Of a DNA stretch of 64,000 nucleotides, positions 24,823 through 33,979 are shown piece after piece. The stretch's first letter is position 1; the number at the start of each line of letters is the position of its first letter. This DNA is from Arthrobacter cavernae. GTDB lineage: Bacteria; Actinomycetota; Actinomycetes; Actinomycetales; Micrococcaceae. The DNA is taken from contig NZ_JAFNLL010000017.1 of assembly GCF_017368795.1 (NCBI RefSeq), positions 1 through 64,000 on the forward strand. Reading direction: 5' to 3'. The translations under genes were made by a program, and so were the position numbers. Below the pieces are notes generated by a model. The model made no database searches. It was not told the origin of the DNA and worked only from the letters and a program-made list of their open reading frames with translations.

Positions 24823-25332
24823 TCAGGCGTCGGTGAAGTCTCCGGCATCCCTGCGGAAGCTGCCCAGAATGCGGATGAGGTGCTCCACGTCGTCGTCCCC
24901 GAATCCGGACTGGCCGAACACCTCGGCGTTGAGCGCCGTCGTCGCGCGTTTCGAGAGGGTGCGGCCCTCGGAGGTGAGCTCGATCAGGGTGGTGCGGCCG
25001 TCCGTGGGGTGCGGGGAGCGGACCACCAGGGCGGCCTTTTCCAGGCGGTCGACGGCGTTGGTCACCGAGGTGGGGTGCACCTGCAGCAGCGCGCTGGCCT
25101 TGTTCATGGGCAGCGCGCCGCTGCGGGCGAAACTGAGCAGCGCCAGGAGTTCGTACCGTGCGAACGTCAGCCCGAACGGCTTCAGCACACCCTCAATGCG
25201 TGCCACCAGGATCTGCTGGGTGCGCATGATGGCGGTGATGGCGGCCATGGGCGCGGCAACATCGCCCCAGCCGTGCCGCTCCCAGTTGCGCTGGGCATCG
25301 GCAATGGGGTCGCGTGGAAGTGGGTTGCCCAT
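24823..25332 (-). CDS. MarR family transcriptional regulator
   Basis: A 169-residue MarR protein with the winged helix in the middle (FARYELLALLSFARSG, MNKASALLQVHPTSVTNAVDRLEKAALVVR, TDGRTTLIELTSEGR). Start at 25332 follows AGGAGG. It lies 24 bp after the acyl-CoA ligase stop and is co-transcribed with it, which suggests control of the ligase / acyl-CoA dehydrogenase divergent promoter by an acyl or aromatic CoA thioester. The dyad at 27163-27176 is a candidate binding site. Confidence 0.9.
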   Translation of the reverse strand: MGNPLPRDPIADAQRNWERHGWGDVAAPMAAITAIMRTQQILVARIEGVLKPFGLTFARYELLALLSFARSGALPMNKASALLQVHPTSVTNAVDRLEKAALVVRSPHPTDGRTTLIELTSEGRTLSKRATTALNAEVFGQSGFGDDDVEHLIRILGSFRRDAGDFTDA

Positions 25333-25356
25333 GGGCCTCCTGACGTTGTTGGGTGT

Positions 25357-27087
25357 CTAGTCTTTCAGACCGGGGAAGTCCGACTCGGAATATTCGATGC
25401 CCAGGCCCTCCGGGATGTCCCCGCCGCCGTGCCGCATCTCCTCGCCGACCCGCAGTTCCACCCGCCGGATCTTGCCCGAGATGGTCTTGGGCAGCTCGCC
25501 GAATTCGATCCGGCGGATGCGCTTGAACGGCGCCAGGTGCTCCCGGCAGTACCGCAGGATGTCCTCCGCGAGCTCCGGTCCGGCCTCGTGCCCGCTGGCA
25601 AGGACCACGAATGCCTTGGGCACCGAGAGCTTCACCGGATCCGGTGAAGGAACGACGGCGGCCTCCGCCACGGCGGGGTGCTCGATCAGCACGCTTTCGA
25701 GTTCGAAGGGGGAGAGCCGGTAGTCCGAGGACTTGAAGACGTCGTCGCCGCGGCCCACGTAGGTGATCACGCCGTCGGCGTCCCTGCTGGCCATGTCGCC
25801 CGTGTGGTAGTAGCCGTTGCGGAACGCCTCGGCCGTCTTGACGGGGTCCCCGAAGTATCCGGCCATGAGCCCCACGGGGTGCTTGTGCAGGCGCAGGCAG
25901 AGCTCGCCGTCGTCGCTTTCATCCCCGGTGGCGGGATCCACCAGGACCACGTCGTAGCCGGGCAGCGGGCGTCCCATGGAGCCGATCTTGATCGGCTGGC
26001 CGGGGGTGTTGGCGATCTGGACCGTGGACTCCGTCTGGCCGAAGCCGTCCCGGATGGTCACGCCCCAGGCCTTCTCCACCTGGCCGATGACCTCGGCGTT
26101 GAGCGGCTCGCCAGCGGAGACGGCCTTGCGCGGCGGGGTCTTCAGGAGGGTGAGGTCCGCCTGGATCAGCATCCGCCACACGGTGGGAGGGGCGCAGAAG
26201 CTGGTGACGCCCTCCCGGTCCATCTGCGCCATGAGGGCGGCGGCGTCGAAGCGTTCGTAGTTGTAGATGAAGACGCAGGCCTCGGCGATCCACGGCGTGA
26301 ACACATTGGACCAGGCGTGCTTGGCCCAGCCGGGGGAGGCCACGTTCAGGTGGACGTCGCCCGGTTCCAGGCCGATCCAGTACATCGTGGACAGGTGGCC
26401 CACGGGGTATGAGGTGTGGGTGTGCTCCACGAGCTTGGCACGGGAGGTGGTGCCGGAGGTGAAGTAGAGGAGGAGCGTATCGTCCGCGCGGCTAGGGGAA
26501 TCGGGGGTGAAGTCCGTCTTGGACCAGGCCGAATCGGCGTACTGCAGCGCGTCCTCGGTGCGGCTGCCGCCGTCGCCCACTTCAATCACGGTGAAGCGGC
26601 CCGGAACGTCGGCGAATTTGCCGATGTTGGCGCTTCCCACGGCCACCCAGCGGGCGTTGCCGCGTTCCACCCGGTCCTCGAGGTCGCGCGGCCCCATCAG
26701 CGTGGTGGTGGGGATCATGACCAGGCCCAGCTTGATGCCGGCGAGCATGAGCTCCCACAGCTCGATCTGGTTGCCGAGCATGATGATCATGTGGTCGCCG
26801 CGGTGCACGCCCTGGCTGCTGAGCCAGTTGGCTACCTGCGAGGACCGTGCGGAGAGCTCCGCATAGCTGCGGCGGGTGGCGCTGCCGTCCTGCTCCACGA
26901 TGACCAAGGCGGGCTTGCTGCCCCGCTCCGGGTCGGCCGCGATCTGGTCGAACCAGTCGAAGGCGAAGTTGAACTCCTCGAAGCGCGGCCATTCGAACTC
27001 GCTGTGGGCCTGCTGGTAGTTCTCGCGCAGCTCAAGGAGCCTGTCGCGGGCCGCCCGGAATTCCTCTGTGACTGTAGTGACTGCCAT
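25357..27087 (-). CDS. AMP-dependent acyl-CoA ligase
   Basis: A 576-residue ANL-superfamily enzyme activating a carboxylic acid as acyl-AMP and then acyl-CoA. Core motifs: LLYFTSGTTSRAKLVEHTH (P-loop, with SRAK in place of the usual G-PK), DGFGQTESTVQIANT, YYHTGDMASRDADG, and the C-terminal lysine region PKTISGKIRRVEL. The sequence is nearest in style to medium-chain / benzoate-type ligases; the substrate is not certain. It is divergent from an acyl-CoA dehydrogenase (115 bp) and heads a unit with marR and luxR. Confidence 0.88.
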   Translation of the reverse strand: MAVTTVTEEFRAARDRLLELRENYQQAHSEFEWPRFEEFNFAFDWFDQIAADPERGSKPALVIVEQDGSATRRSYAELSARSSQVANWLSSQGVHRGDHMIIMLGNQIELWELMLAGIKLGLVMIPTTTLMGPRDLEDRVERGNARWVAVGSANIGKFADVPGRFTVIEVGDGGSRTEDALQYADSAWSKTDFTPDSPSRADDTLLLYFTSGTTSRAKLVEHTHTSYPVGHLSTMYWIGLEPGDVHLNVASPGWAKHAWSNVFTPWIAEACVFIYNYERFDAAALMAQMDREGVTSFCAPPTVWRMLIQADLTLLKTPPRKAVSAGEPLNAEVIGQVEKAWGVTIRDGFGQTESTVQIANTPGQPIKIGSMGRPLPGYDVVLVDPATGDESDDGELCLRLHKHPVGLMAGYFGDPVKTAEAFRNGYYHTGDMASRDADGVITYVGRGDDVFKSSDYRLSPFELESVLIEHPAVAEAAVVPSPDPVKLSVPKAFVVLASGHEAGPELAEDILRYCREHLAPFKRIRRIEFGELPKTISGKIRRVELRVGEEMRHGGGDIPEGLGIEYSESDFPGLKD

Positions 27088-27129
27088 GGTCCGCCTTTCG
27101 CATTTTGTGGACAGGACACCTTCGGCCTA

Positions 27130-27143
27130 GTGATCCACATCAC
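27130..27143. promoter_or_regulatory. CRP/GlxR-like site in the ligase / dehydrogenase divergent region
   Basis: GTGATCCACATCAC fits GTGA-N6-TCAC. It lies 60 bp before the acyl-CoA dehydrogenase start and just upstream of a TATACT -10-like hexamer (27151-27156). Confidence 0.45.
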
Positions 27144-27162
27144 CTTGCAATATACTAGGACA

Positions 27163-27176
27163 TCCAACCGTTTGGA
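27163..27176. promoter_or_regulatory. Candidate MarR operator TCCAACCGTTTGGA
   Basis: A near-perfect dyad (one mismatch) just downstream of the TATACT hexamer, about 27 bp before the dehydrogenase start. Its place fits a repressor site; the nearby MarR is the likeliest owner. Confidence 0.35.
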
Positions 27177-27202
27177 AGAGACGTAAGAGACAAAGGGGTC
27201 AC

Positions 27203-28414
27203 ATGCTTGACGAAATCGCGCGCGCCGGCGGACAGGCCGCGGAACAGCAGGACCTCCCGCCGTATCCCGAAGCGGATCTGATGCATGTGGTGGACCTCCT
27301 CTCGTACGAGGAGCGCAATAGGTATTTTGAGGTCCGGGAGTTCCTGCAGACCCGGATCAGGGCGGCCAGCATCGACTACTGGAACCGCGAGGAATTCCCG
27401 TTCGGGCTGGTGGCGGACCTGGCCAAGTTCGGCCTGGGCAGGCTGCAGACGGACGGCACCTCCAAGCTGTTCAAGGGCCTGATGTACACCGAGGTGGCCC
27501 GCGCGGACGTCTCGCTCTCGGCGCTGGTGGGCATCCACAACGAACTCATTGTGGGCATGATCGACGAACTCGGCTCCGAGGAGCAGAAGGAACGCTGGCT
27601 GCCGGGGCTTGAGTCATTCACCCAGCTGGGGGCCTTCGCCTTGACCGAACCGGACCACGGCTCCGACGTCGCCGGGGGACTGGCCACCACCGCCCGGCTG
27701 GAGGGCGGCGAGTGGGTCATCAACGGCGCCAAGCGCTGGATCGGCGCCGGCACCATCGCCGACTTCGCGCTGGTCTGGGCCCGCGACGAGGCGGACGGGC
27801 AGATCAAGGGGTTCATCGTGGAGACCAGCCGTCCCGGTTACACGGCCACCAAGATCTCCAACAAGATCGGCCTGCGCATCATGCAGAACGCAAACATCGT
27901 GCTGGACAACGTCCGGATCCCGGCCTCCAACATGCTGCCCGGCGCCACCCACTTCGCCAAGGCCAACGAGCTCCTGCGGGATTCGCGGGCGTGGGTGGGC
28001 TGGCAGGCCGCCGGCATCCAGCTGGCCGCGTTCGACGTAGCCCGTGCCTACGCGTTGGACCGCCGGCAGTTCGGCAGGGAACTGGCCCGCTTCCAGCTCA
28101 TCCAGCAGCAGCTCTCCGAAATCCTGGGCAACGCCAGCGCCTCGCTCTCCCTCATGGTGGAGCTGGCGCGCATCCAGGAGGCCGGCAAGCTCGAAATGGT
28201 CCAGTCCGCCATGGCCAAGGCCACCACCACCCGGATCGCCCGCGCCTCCGTGGCGATGGGCCGCTCCCTGCTGGGCGGCAACGGCATCAGCAGCGACTTC
28301 GAAATGGGCAAGCTGTTCGGCGACGCCGAGGTCCTCTACAGCTACGAAGGGAGCTACGAGATCAACTCCCTGATCGTGGCCCGCGCCGTGACCGGCGTGT
28401 CCGCGTTCGTTTAG
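27203..28414 (+). CDS. Acyl-CoA dehydrogenase (glutaryl-CoA dehydrogenase-like)
   Basis: A 403-residue FAD flavoprotein. Signs: LGAFALTEPDHGSDVAGGL and WVINGAKRWIGAGTIADFALVWAR in the middle beta domain, RQFGRELARFQLIQQQLSEIL, LLGGNGISSDFEMGKLF, and SYEGSYEINSLIVARAVTG, where the Glu of YEG is the expected catalytic base, as in glutaryl-CoA dehydrogenases. Start at 27203 follows AAAGGGG. It is divergent from an acyl-CoA ligase, so the two probably act on the same acyl group. Specificity is inferred, not shown. Its stop is 4 bp from the convergent glycosyltransferase stop. Confidence 0.87.
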   Translation: MLDEIARAGGQAAEQQDLPPYPEADLMHVVDLLSYEERNRYFEVREFLQTRIRAASIDYWNREEFPFGLVADLAKFGLGRLQTDGTSKLFKGLMYTEVARADVSLSALVGIHNELIVGMIDELGSEEQKERWLPGLESFTQLGAFALTEPDHGSDVAGGLATTARLEGGEWVINGAKRWIGAGTIADFALVWARDEADGQIKGFIVETSRPGYTATKISNKIGLRIMQNANIVLDNVRIPASNMLPGATHFAKANELLRDSRAWVGWQAAGIQLAAFDVARAYALDRRQFGRELARFQLIQQQLSEILGNASASLSLMVELARIQEAGKLEMVQSAMAKATTTRIARASVAMGRSLLGGNGISSDFEMGKLFGDAEVLYSYEGSYEINSLIVARAVTGVSAFV

Positions 28415-28418
28415 CGGT

Positions 28419-29447
28419 TCAGGATTGGTGGGTGCCGGCGAGCACGTCTTCAAACAGCGCGGCGTATCGCCGCGCCATCAGATCTGCGCTGAAACGTGTC
28501 TCGACGGCGGCCCGGCAGCCTCGCCGGTCCAAGTCGGCCGCCCGCTGAAGGCAGCGCGCCAGTTCGTCGGTGCCAGCTGCGAGGAAGCCTGTCACGCCGT
28601 GCTCGATGAGTTCCGGCGCGGAGCCGCGGGGAATGGCCACCACGGGTGTTCCGGCGGCCAATGCCTCGATCATGACCATGCCGAACGGCTCATCCCACTG
28701 CAGGGGGTTGATCAGGGCAATCGCGTCGCCCAGCAAGGCGAGCTTTCCCTTGAGGTCCACCTCCCCCACGAACTCCTCATCTGCTCCCAGCAAGGGGGCG
28801 ACGGCGGCGTGGAAGTAGTCCAGTTCCGCCTTTTCACTCATTTTCGCGGCGATCTTCAGCTTGATCCCGGCCAAGCGCGCCACCATGATGGCTTCGACCA
28901 CACCCTTGTCCGGCGCCATCCGGCCCAGGAAACACGCATAGCCGCCTGTCCCTGCCCCCAGGGGGACAGCTGAGGGGTCGATGCCGTGGTGGATGACCCG
29001 GCTGATCTTCACTTCCGGGGCGCTGCCGGCTTGATGCTGCGAGATGGCAACCAGCGAGACGTCACGGCTCATCGCCTTGTATACAGGGCGCAGTGTTGGC
29101 GTCATGGCGGAATGAATGGTGCAGACCACGGGTATCTCGGTGGGGCGGTGCCGGTACAGCGGACCGGCCAGCGTGTGGTCATGGATGATGTCGACGTCGG
29201 CCAGTTCCTCGTAGGCCCTGATAACGTGGGGCAGCTCGGAGCTTGTTTCGCCCATCTCGGCGCGCTTCGCGGGGGCGAATCCATCGATCCGTTCCACCGG
29301 GCATGTGCTGTCTGATGCCGCTGCAAGCACCACTCTGTGCCCGGCGGCCGCCAGCGATGTCGCCAGCGCATGGACGACTGCCTCCGTCCCGCCATAGCCG
29401 GTGGGCGGGACGGGAAGCCATGGAGGAGCAATCAGTCCTATCCGCAT
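28419..29447 (-). CDS. Glycosyltransferase family 4 protein
   Basis: A 342-residue GT-B fold retaining glycosyltransferase. The N-terminal domain begins MRIGLIAPPWLPVPPTGYGGTE; the C-terminal donor-binding domain shows GYACFLGRMAPDKGVVEAI and the EPFGMVMIEALAAGTPVVA signature with the conserved E-x7-E. It follows the second debranching enzyme gene on the same strand (about 20 bp), suggesting joint work on a storage or envelope glucan. Acceptor and donor sugars are unknown. Confidence 0.9.
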   Translation of the reverse strand: MRIGLIAPPWLPVPPTGYGGTEAVVHALATSLAAAGHRVVLAAASDSTCPVERIDGFAPAKRAEMGETSSELPHVIRAYEELADVDIIHDHTLAGPLYRHRPTEIPVVCTIHSAMTPTLRPVYKAMSRDVSLVAISQHQAGSAPEVKISRVIHHGIDPSAVPLGAGTGGYACFLGRMAPDKGVVEAIMVARLAGIKLKIAAKMSEKAELDYFHAAVAPLLGADEEFVGEVDLKGKLALLGDAIALINPLQWDEPFGMVMIEALAAGTPVVAIPRGSAPELIEHGVTGFLAAGTDELARCLQRAADLDRRGCRAAVETRFSADLMARRYAALFEDVLAGTHQS

Positions 29448-29468
29448 GGTGTGGGCTCCTGACCGTGC

Positions 29469-31622
29469 TCAGATGGTGGGATTCAGCAAGTCTGCGAGCT
29501 CCACCAGGTCCGCGAGGGGCGGACGCGTCCCGCGATGAAACGTCATGCCTGGCGGGAGCCCTTCGATTGTGGCCTGGTTGCCCGTCACATCGATGGTGAT
29601 CCGGCCATCGCCGATGGGGCAGTTGGAAATCCGGACCCTGCCCAGTGACGCTGGCAGCACGGGGTCCATCCACATGCCGTTCAGGGAGACATGGGGGTCG
29701 TATCGCAGCAGCATGCGCAGGAGCTGCACCGGTGTGGTGGCGGCCCAGGCCTGTGGTGAGCACGACGTCGGGTACGGCACAGGTTCGGGGAACTCGCTGC
29801 GGTCAAAACCGCAGAAGAGTTCCGGCAGCCGGTGGTCCGTGAAGTCCGCGGCATCAAGGAGTGCGAGGGCAACACGCTGCGCCTCCTCCACGAAGCCGTA
29901 CCTCATCAGCCCCGTGGCGATCAGCGCGTTGTCGTGGGGCCATACGGATCCGTTGTGGTAGCTTGCCGGGTTGTAGGCGCCCATGTCCGTGGCCAGCGTG
30001 CGAATGCCCCAGCCGCTGAACATTTCCGGGGACATGAGCCGTGCGGCCACCAGCGGCGCCTTGTCGGCGTCGACTATCCCGCTCAGCATGCAGTGCCCCA
30101 TGTTGGAGGCGCAGGCATCCACCGGTTTCTTGTCCCGGTCCAGGGCGATGGCGTAGTAGCCGCGCTCGGGCAGCCAGAACTGCTCGTTGAACTGTTTCTT
30201 CAAACGCGCCGCGCGTTCCTTCAGCTCGGCCGCCAAAGCGAGGTCGCCGGCGTCGTACGCCATCCATGCCCGGGCCATGAACGCGCCGTACACATATCCC
30301 TGAACCTCGCAGAGCGCGATGGGCGGATCCGCCAGCCGCCCGTCCGCGAAGTTGATGCCGTCCCAGGAATCCTTCCAGCCCTGGTTCATCAGCCCCTGGT
30401 CATTGAGCCGCTGATACTCCACGAAACCGTCGCCGTCCCGGTCCCCGTAGTCCCGGATCCAGTCCAGCGCCCGGTCCGCATTGGGAAGCAGCGCCGCAAC
30501 CTCGTCCGCGGCCAGGCCCCAGCGGCTGACTTCGCCCAGCAGCGACACAAACAAGGGCGTGGCGTCGATGCTGCCGTAGTAGGCGGACTTGCCGCCCAGC
30601 GCCAGGCCCGTACCGACTCCTAGGCGGACTTCGTGGAGGATCCGGCCGGGCTGTTCCTCGGTCAGCGGGTCCACTACGGTGCCCTGTCGATCGGCAAGGT
30701 TCCGCAGGGTGTCCAGCGCCAGCGTCGGGTCCAGTGGCAGGGCCATGTAGGAGGACAGGATCGCGTCACGGCCGAAGAGTGCCATGAACCACGGAGCCCC
30801 GGCCGCGACGACTGTCCGGTCAAGACGATCCGGGTCCTCGATCTGGAGTGCCCCGATGTCCTCGTGGCTGCGCATCAGAGTCCGTGAGAAGGACACGTTG
30901 TCGATCTGCGGCGTGGGGATCTTCCGGAGCCACTCCTGGCGCCGTATTTCCGCCGGCGAACTGCCGGTCGTTTGGCGCTGGAATGGCACGGGCGTTTTGG
31001 CTCCCTCCAGCAACGGGGACACCGTCACCGTGGTGCTCCAGTGGCCGTGGGGCGGCACCACGGTGCGGTAGCCCAGGCCTTCGTGGCTGACAATGGCGTC
31101 CGGAGCGTGTATCAACACCCCTTTGTGCGTGCCCCGCCAGACACCTTCAATGAAGAGGGAGTCACCTTCGAGGCGGCGGGTCTGCTCCCAAATCCGGATG
31201 ATACGGGCGTCCTTCACTTCGAAAAGATCCGCGAAGTCCGCGTCCATGGCCAGGTCGATGCCGCACACGGAAGGCTCGCGGGAATGGTTCCAGACGGTGA
31301 TCGTCTCCACGATTCCCGCGCCAATCTCGCGGTTTCGTTCAATGATCAGCGGGCTGTCCGCGTGGCCGGCGACCCTGCCCGGGCGGCCGATGAAGATCGC
31401 CCGGTAGGGTTCCATACTCCGCGCGGCCAGCGGTTCCAGCGTGACGTCATTGACCGTCAATCTCCAGCGGGAGATGATGCGCGTGTCCGAATAGAACACA
31501 CCATGGGGGCGATCGGAATACATGTCGCCAGCGAGGCCGGAAATCGAAAAGTTGGAGCCGTCCACGAGTGTCACGGAGGCACCCAATGGCCCGGCCGCAG
31601 TGTCAGCATTCCATCCAGCCAT
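29469..31622 (-). CDS. Amylo-alpha-1,6-glucosidase-like glycogen debranching enzyme (GH133 type), copy 2
   Basis: A 717-residue paralogue of the protein at 5.2-7.3 kb with the same order: GDE_N-type beta domain, then the (alpha/alpha)6 barrel with GAPWFMALFGRDAILSS, GWKDSWDGINFADG and HNGSVWPHDNALIA. I chose the ATG at 31622, preceded by GAAGGAG; the open frame continues 60 codons upstream without homology. It is followed by a GT4 glycosyltransferase, unlike copy 1, which stands alone. The pair probably arose by duplication within this region; different glucan or maltooligosaccharide targets are possible. Confidence 0.83.
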   Translation of the reverse strand: MAGWNADTAAGPLGASVTLVDGSNFSISGLAGDMYSDRPHGVFYSDTRIISRWRLTVNDVTLEPLAARSMEPYRAIFIGRPGRVAGHADSPLIIERNREIGAGIVETITVWNHSREPSVCGIDLAMDADFADLFEVKDARIIRIWEQTRRLEGDSLFIEGVWRGTHKGVLIHAPDAIVSHEGLGYRTVVPPHGHWSTTVTVSPLLEGAKTPVPFQRQTTGSSPAEIRRQEWLRKIPTPQIDNVSFSRTLMRSHEDIGALQIEDPDRLDRTVVAAGAPWFMALFGRDAILSSYMALPLDPTLALDTLRNLADRQGTVVDPLTEEQPGRILHEVRLGVGTGLALGGKSAYYGSIDATPLFVSLLGEVSRWGLAADEVAALLPNADRALDWIRDYGDRDGDGFVEYQRLNDQGLMNQGWKDSWDGINFADGRLADPPIALCEVQGYVYGAFMARAWMAYDAGDLALAAELKERAARLKKQFNEQFWLPERGYYAIALDRDKKPVDACASNMGHCMLSGIVDADKAPLVAARLMSPEMFSGWGIRTLATDMGAYNPASYHNGSVWPHDNALIATGLMRYGFVEEAQRVALALLDAADFTDHRLPELFCGFDRSEFPEPVPYPTSCSPQAWAATTPVQLLRMLLRYDPHVSLNGMWMDPVLPASLGRVRISNCPIGDGRITIDVTGNQATIEGLPPGMTFHRGTRPPLADLVELADLLNPTI

Positions 31623-31841
31623 CACTGGCTCCTTCAGGGAGAATCCGGTGCGTTGCCCTATGACCCTACGCCTGCGCTCCCGCGGGCGCCAGAGCTTGTG
31701 GGGTGCCGGCTTTGGGTGCCGGGCGCCTTCGCGGGGCACATCGACACGGACACGCCGGCACTCCGCCCCGGATCCGCCGTCGTCGGCTTCAACGTGCCCC
31801 ACGACGGCGGGCCGCCGGAGTTGCGCGGTGCCTACGAGGAG

Positions 31842-32672
31842 CTAACCCCTCTGTTTCCACCAGGTGTCGAAGATGGTGACCGGGACGGTGCGCTTGTGGC
31901 GGGTGCGCAGGTACTTCTGCTCGATGTTCTCCGCCACCTCAACGGGGACGTCGCGGCCCTCGAGGTAGTCGTCGATCTGGTCGTACTTGAGGCCGAGCTC
32001 GTCCTCGTCGGTGCGGCCGGGCTGGTCGTCCAGCAGGTCAGCCGTGGGGACCTTGTCCCACAGGCGTGCGGACGCGCCGAGCTCTGCGAGCAGCTCGCGG
32101 TTCTGGCGCTTGTTCAGGCCGAAGAGCGGCAGGACATCCGCCCCGCCGTCGCCGAACTTGGTGAAGAAACCGGTGACGGATTCGGCGCCGTGGTCCGTAC
32201 CGATCACCAGGTAGTTGTGTTCGCCCGCCAGCGCGTACTGGGCGATCATACGGGCGCGGGCCTTTGTGTTTCCCCTGTGGAAGTCGGAGATGGGAGCGCC
32301 CGTGGTCTTTTCGAACTCGTCCTCGACGCTGTCAACGGCCTGTGAAATGTTAAAGGTCCACTCGGTCTTGGCTTGGATGAAGTCGAGCGCGGCCTGGGCG
32401 TCCTCCTCGTCATGCTGGATGCCGTGGGGGAGCCGGACCGCCACGAAGTTGGCCTCCACGCCCTCCGCCTCGAGTTCCTCGACCGCCAGCTGCGCCAGAC
32501 GGCCGGCCAGTGTGGAGTCGAGCCCGCCGGAAATACCCAGGACGAAGCCCTTGGTGTGGGTGGCCTTGAGGTATTCCTTCAAGAAGGTGACGCGTTTGCG
32601 GACCTCCTCGGCAGGGTTGATCCGGGGCTGTACGCCCAATTCGGCAATGATTGTGGCCTGGAGTTCGCGCAT
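31842..32672 (-). CDS. nadE: NAD+ synthetase (ammonia-dependent type)
   Basis: A 276-residue enzyme that amidates nicotinate adenine dinucleotide to NAD+ using ATP and ammonia. The PP-loop [17 protein letters not shown] binds ATP, and [27 protein letters not shown] and [19 protein letters not shown] are characteristic of NadE. It lacks an N-terminal glutaminase domain, so it uses free ammonia. It stands alone between the debranching gene and a LacI regulator. Confidence 0.95.
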   Translation of the reverse strand: MRELQATIIAELGVQPRINPAEEVRKRVTFLKEYLKATHTKGFVLGISGGLDSTLAGRLAQLAVEELEAEGVEANFVAVRLPHGIQHDEEDAQAALDFIQAKTEWTFNISQAVDSVEDEFEKTTGAPISDFHRGNTKARARMIAQYALAGEHNYLVIGTDHGAESVTGFFTKFGDGGADVLPLFGLNKRQNRELLAELGASARLWDKVPTADLLDDQPGRTDEDELGLKYDQIDDYLEGRDVPVEVAENIEQKYLRTRHKRTVPVTIFDTWWKQRG

Positions 32673-32755
32673 AGGACCACACTAGTCAGCGGCGTCCGCA
32701 CCCCTCAACTGTGTCGTCCCACACAGGCCGGACACGCTGACGCCGCATGCCGCTT

Positions 32756-33775
32756 TTAATGCTGCGGCGCCGCCCCCGTGGAGCCGCGGACGGTCAAATA
32801 GGTGGGCATGACCGAGCGGTTGCGGACGCCGCCGCCGGCCAGCGGGTTCAGCTGGGCCAGCAGCATGGAAACGGCCACACGCCCGGCCTGCTCGATGGGC
32901 GAGGTCATGGTGGTCAGCGGCGGGTTGCAGAAGTCGGCGCCGAAAATGTCGTCGCAGCCCACGATGCTCATGTCCTCCGGGACCCGGAGCCCGCGTTCGC
33001 GCAGCCGCTGGAGCATGCCGATGGCGATCAGGTCGTTGAACACGATGCAGGCGGTCACCCCGCTGTGCACGGCGGCATCCGCGGCGGCCGCGCCGGACTG
33101 CGTTTTGGGCGCGAAATTGCCCAGGACGCGGACCTCGACTCCCCTGGCCTCGGCCGCCTCGGACAGGGCTTCCCAGCGTCGTGCGCTGGACTGGGAGGTG
33201 GCGGGCCCAGCAATGTATGCCACGGAGCTGTGTCCCAGGGAAATGAGGTGGTCCAGGGCCTGGCTGGTGGCCGAGGGGGTGTCGATGATGACGGCCGGGA
33301 CGCCGTCCACGTCGCGGTTGACGGTGACCATCGGCATCTTCGCCGCGGCAGCGGTGAGCGCCTCGTCGCTGAGCCGGGACGCGGCAACGATCACGCCGTC
33401 CGCGCTTTTGCGCAGCTGCTCCATGGTGCTGGCTTCCACTTCATCCGATTCCTCGGTGTCCACCAGCAACTGCGTGTAGCCGGCCGCCTTGAGCTGGAGC
33501 TGGGTGCCGCGGATGAGATCGAAGTAGAACGGGTTGGTGATGTCCGGGACCAGAACGCCGACGGCGCCGGTCTTGCCGGAGCTGAGGGCCTTCGCCTGGG
33601 AGTTCGGCGTGTAATTGAGCTCGACGGCGGCAGCTTGGATCCGCTGCCGGGTGTGGATGTTGACCCGCTCGGGGGTGGACAGGGCGCGGGACACCGTGGA
33701 CGCCGCAACACCACACAGCGCGGCGATGTCATGGATGGTGGCAGGGCGGTCTGCTGCCACGGGGTGCGTCGACAT
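32756..33775 (-). CDS. LacI family transcriptional regulator 1
   Basis: A 339-residue repressor. The N-terminal helix-turn-helix (TIHDIAALCGVAASTVSRAL) and hinge (NYTPNSQAKAL) precede a periplasmic-binding-like sugar domain (VGVLVPDITNPFYFDLIRG, MSIVGCDDIFGADFCNPPLTT). Start at 33775 follows GAGAGGAA; the open frame upstream is spurious. It is divergent from the IolE-like gene, and the LacI-type operator at 33858-33873 lies between them, fitting autoregulation and control of the island. It resembles the second LacI at 43.4 kb in the ligand domain (DDIFGADF). Confidence 0.92.
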   Translation of the reverse strand: MSTHPVAADRPATIHDIAALCGVAASTVSRALSTPERVNIHTRQRIQAAAVELNYTPNSQAKALSSGKTGAVGVLVPDITNPFYFDLIRGTQLQLKAAGYTQLLVDTEESDEVEASTMEQLRKSADGVIVAASRLSDEALTAAAAKMPMVTVNRDVDGVPAVIIDTPSATSQALDHLISLGHSSVAYIAGPATSQSSARRWEALSEAAEARGVEVRVLGNFAPKTQSGAAAADAAVHSGVTACIVFNDLIAIGMLQRLRERGLRVPEDMSIVGCDDIFGADFCNPPLTTMTSPIEQAGRVAVSMLLAQLNPLAGGGVRNRSVMPTYLTVRGSTGAAPQH

Positions 33776-33857
33776 GGGCGTTCCTCTCTGAACGTCAATC
33801 ATCCGGCTGTGACCGCTGCCACACCGTGGACCAAGAATGCCACATTCTGCCATTGCA

Positions 33858-33896
33858 TGGCAATCGGTTGTCAAATTGTGCCACGCTGAGTAGACT
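33858..33896 (+). promoter_or_regulatory. Promoter with LacI-type operator (site 1)
   Basis: Operator TGGCAATCGGTTGTCA (33858-33873). Its right half supplies the -35 box TTGTCA, then a 17-bp spacer and -10 TAGACT (33891-33896). It drives the IolE-like gene; a repressor bound here would block polymerase. Confidence 0.65.
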
Positions 33897-33917
33897 CGTG
33901 TGGATAACACAGGCTTT

Positions 33918-33931
33918 GTGAATTGCATCAC
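33918..33931. promoter_or_regulatory. CRP/GlxR-like site downstream of promoter 1
   Basis: GTGAATTGCATCAC (preceded by T, so TGTGA-N6-TCAC) lies just after the predicted transcription start of the IolE-like gene, a position that would favour repression. Confidence 0.4.
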
Positions 33932-33979
33932 GGCGCCGCCAGCAGCCTTGCGGGCGCCGAACCTAGCTAGGAGATTTCC

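Noticed and set aside
31731..31840. A + strand peptide HIDTDTPALRPGSAVVGFN that looks coding, between the debranching gene and nadE
   Set aside because: It has no start, no ribosome binding site and no recognised family, and it runs on into the nadE antisense; at most a remnant.
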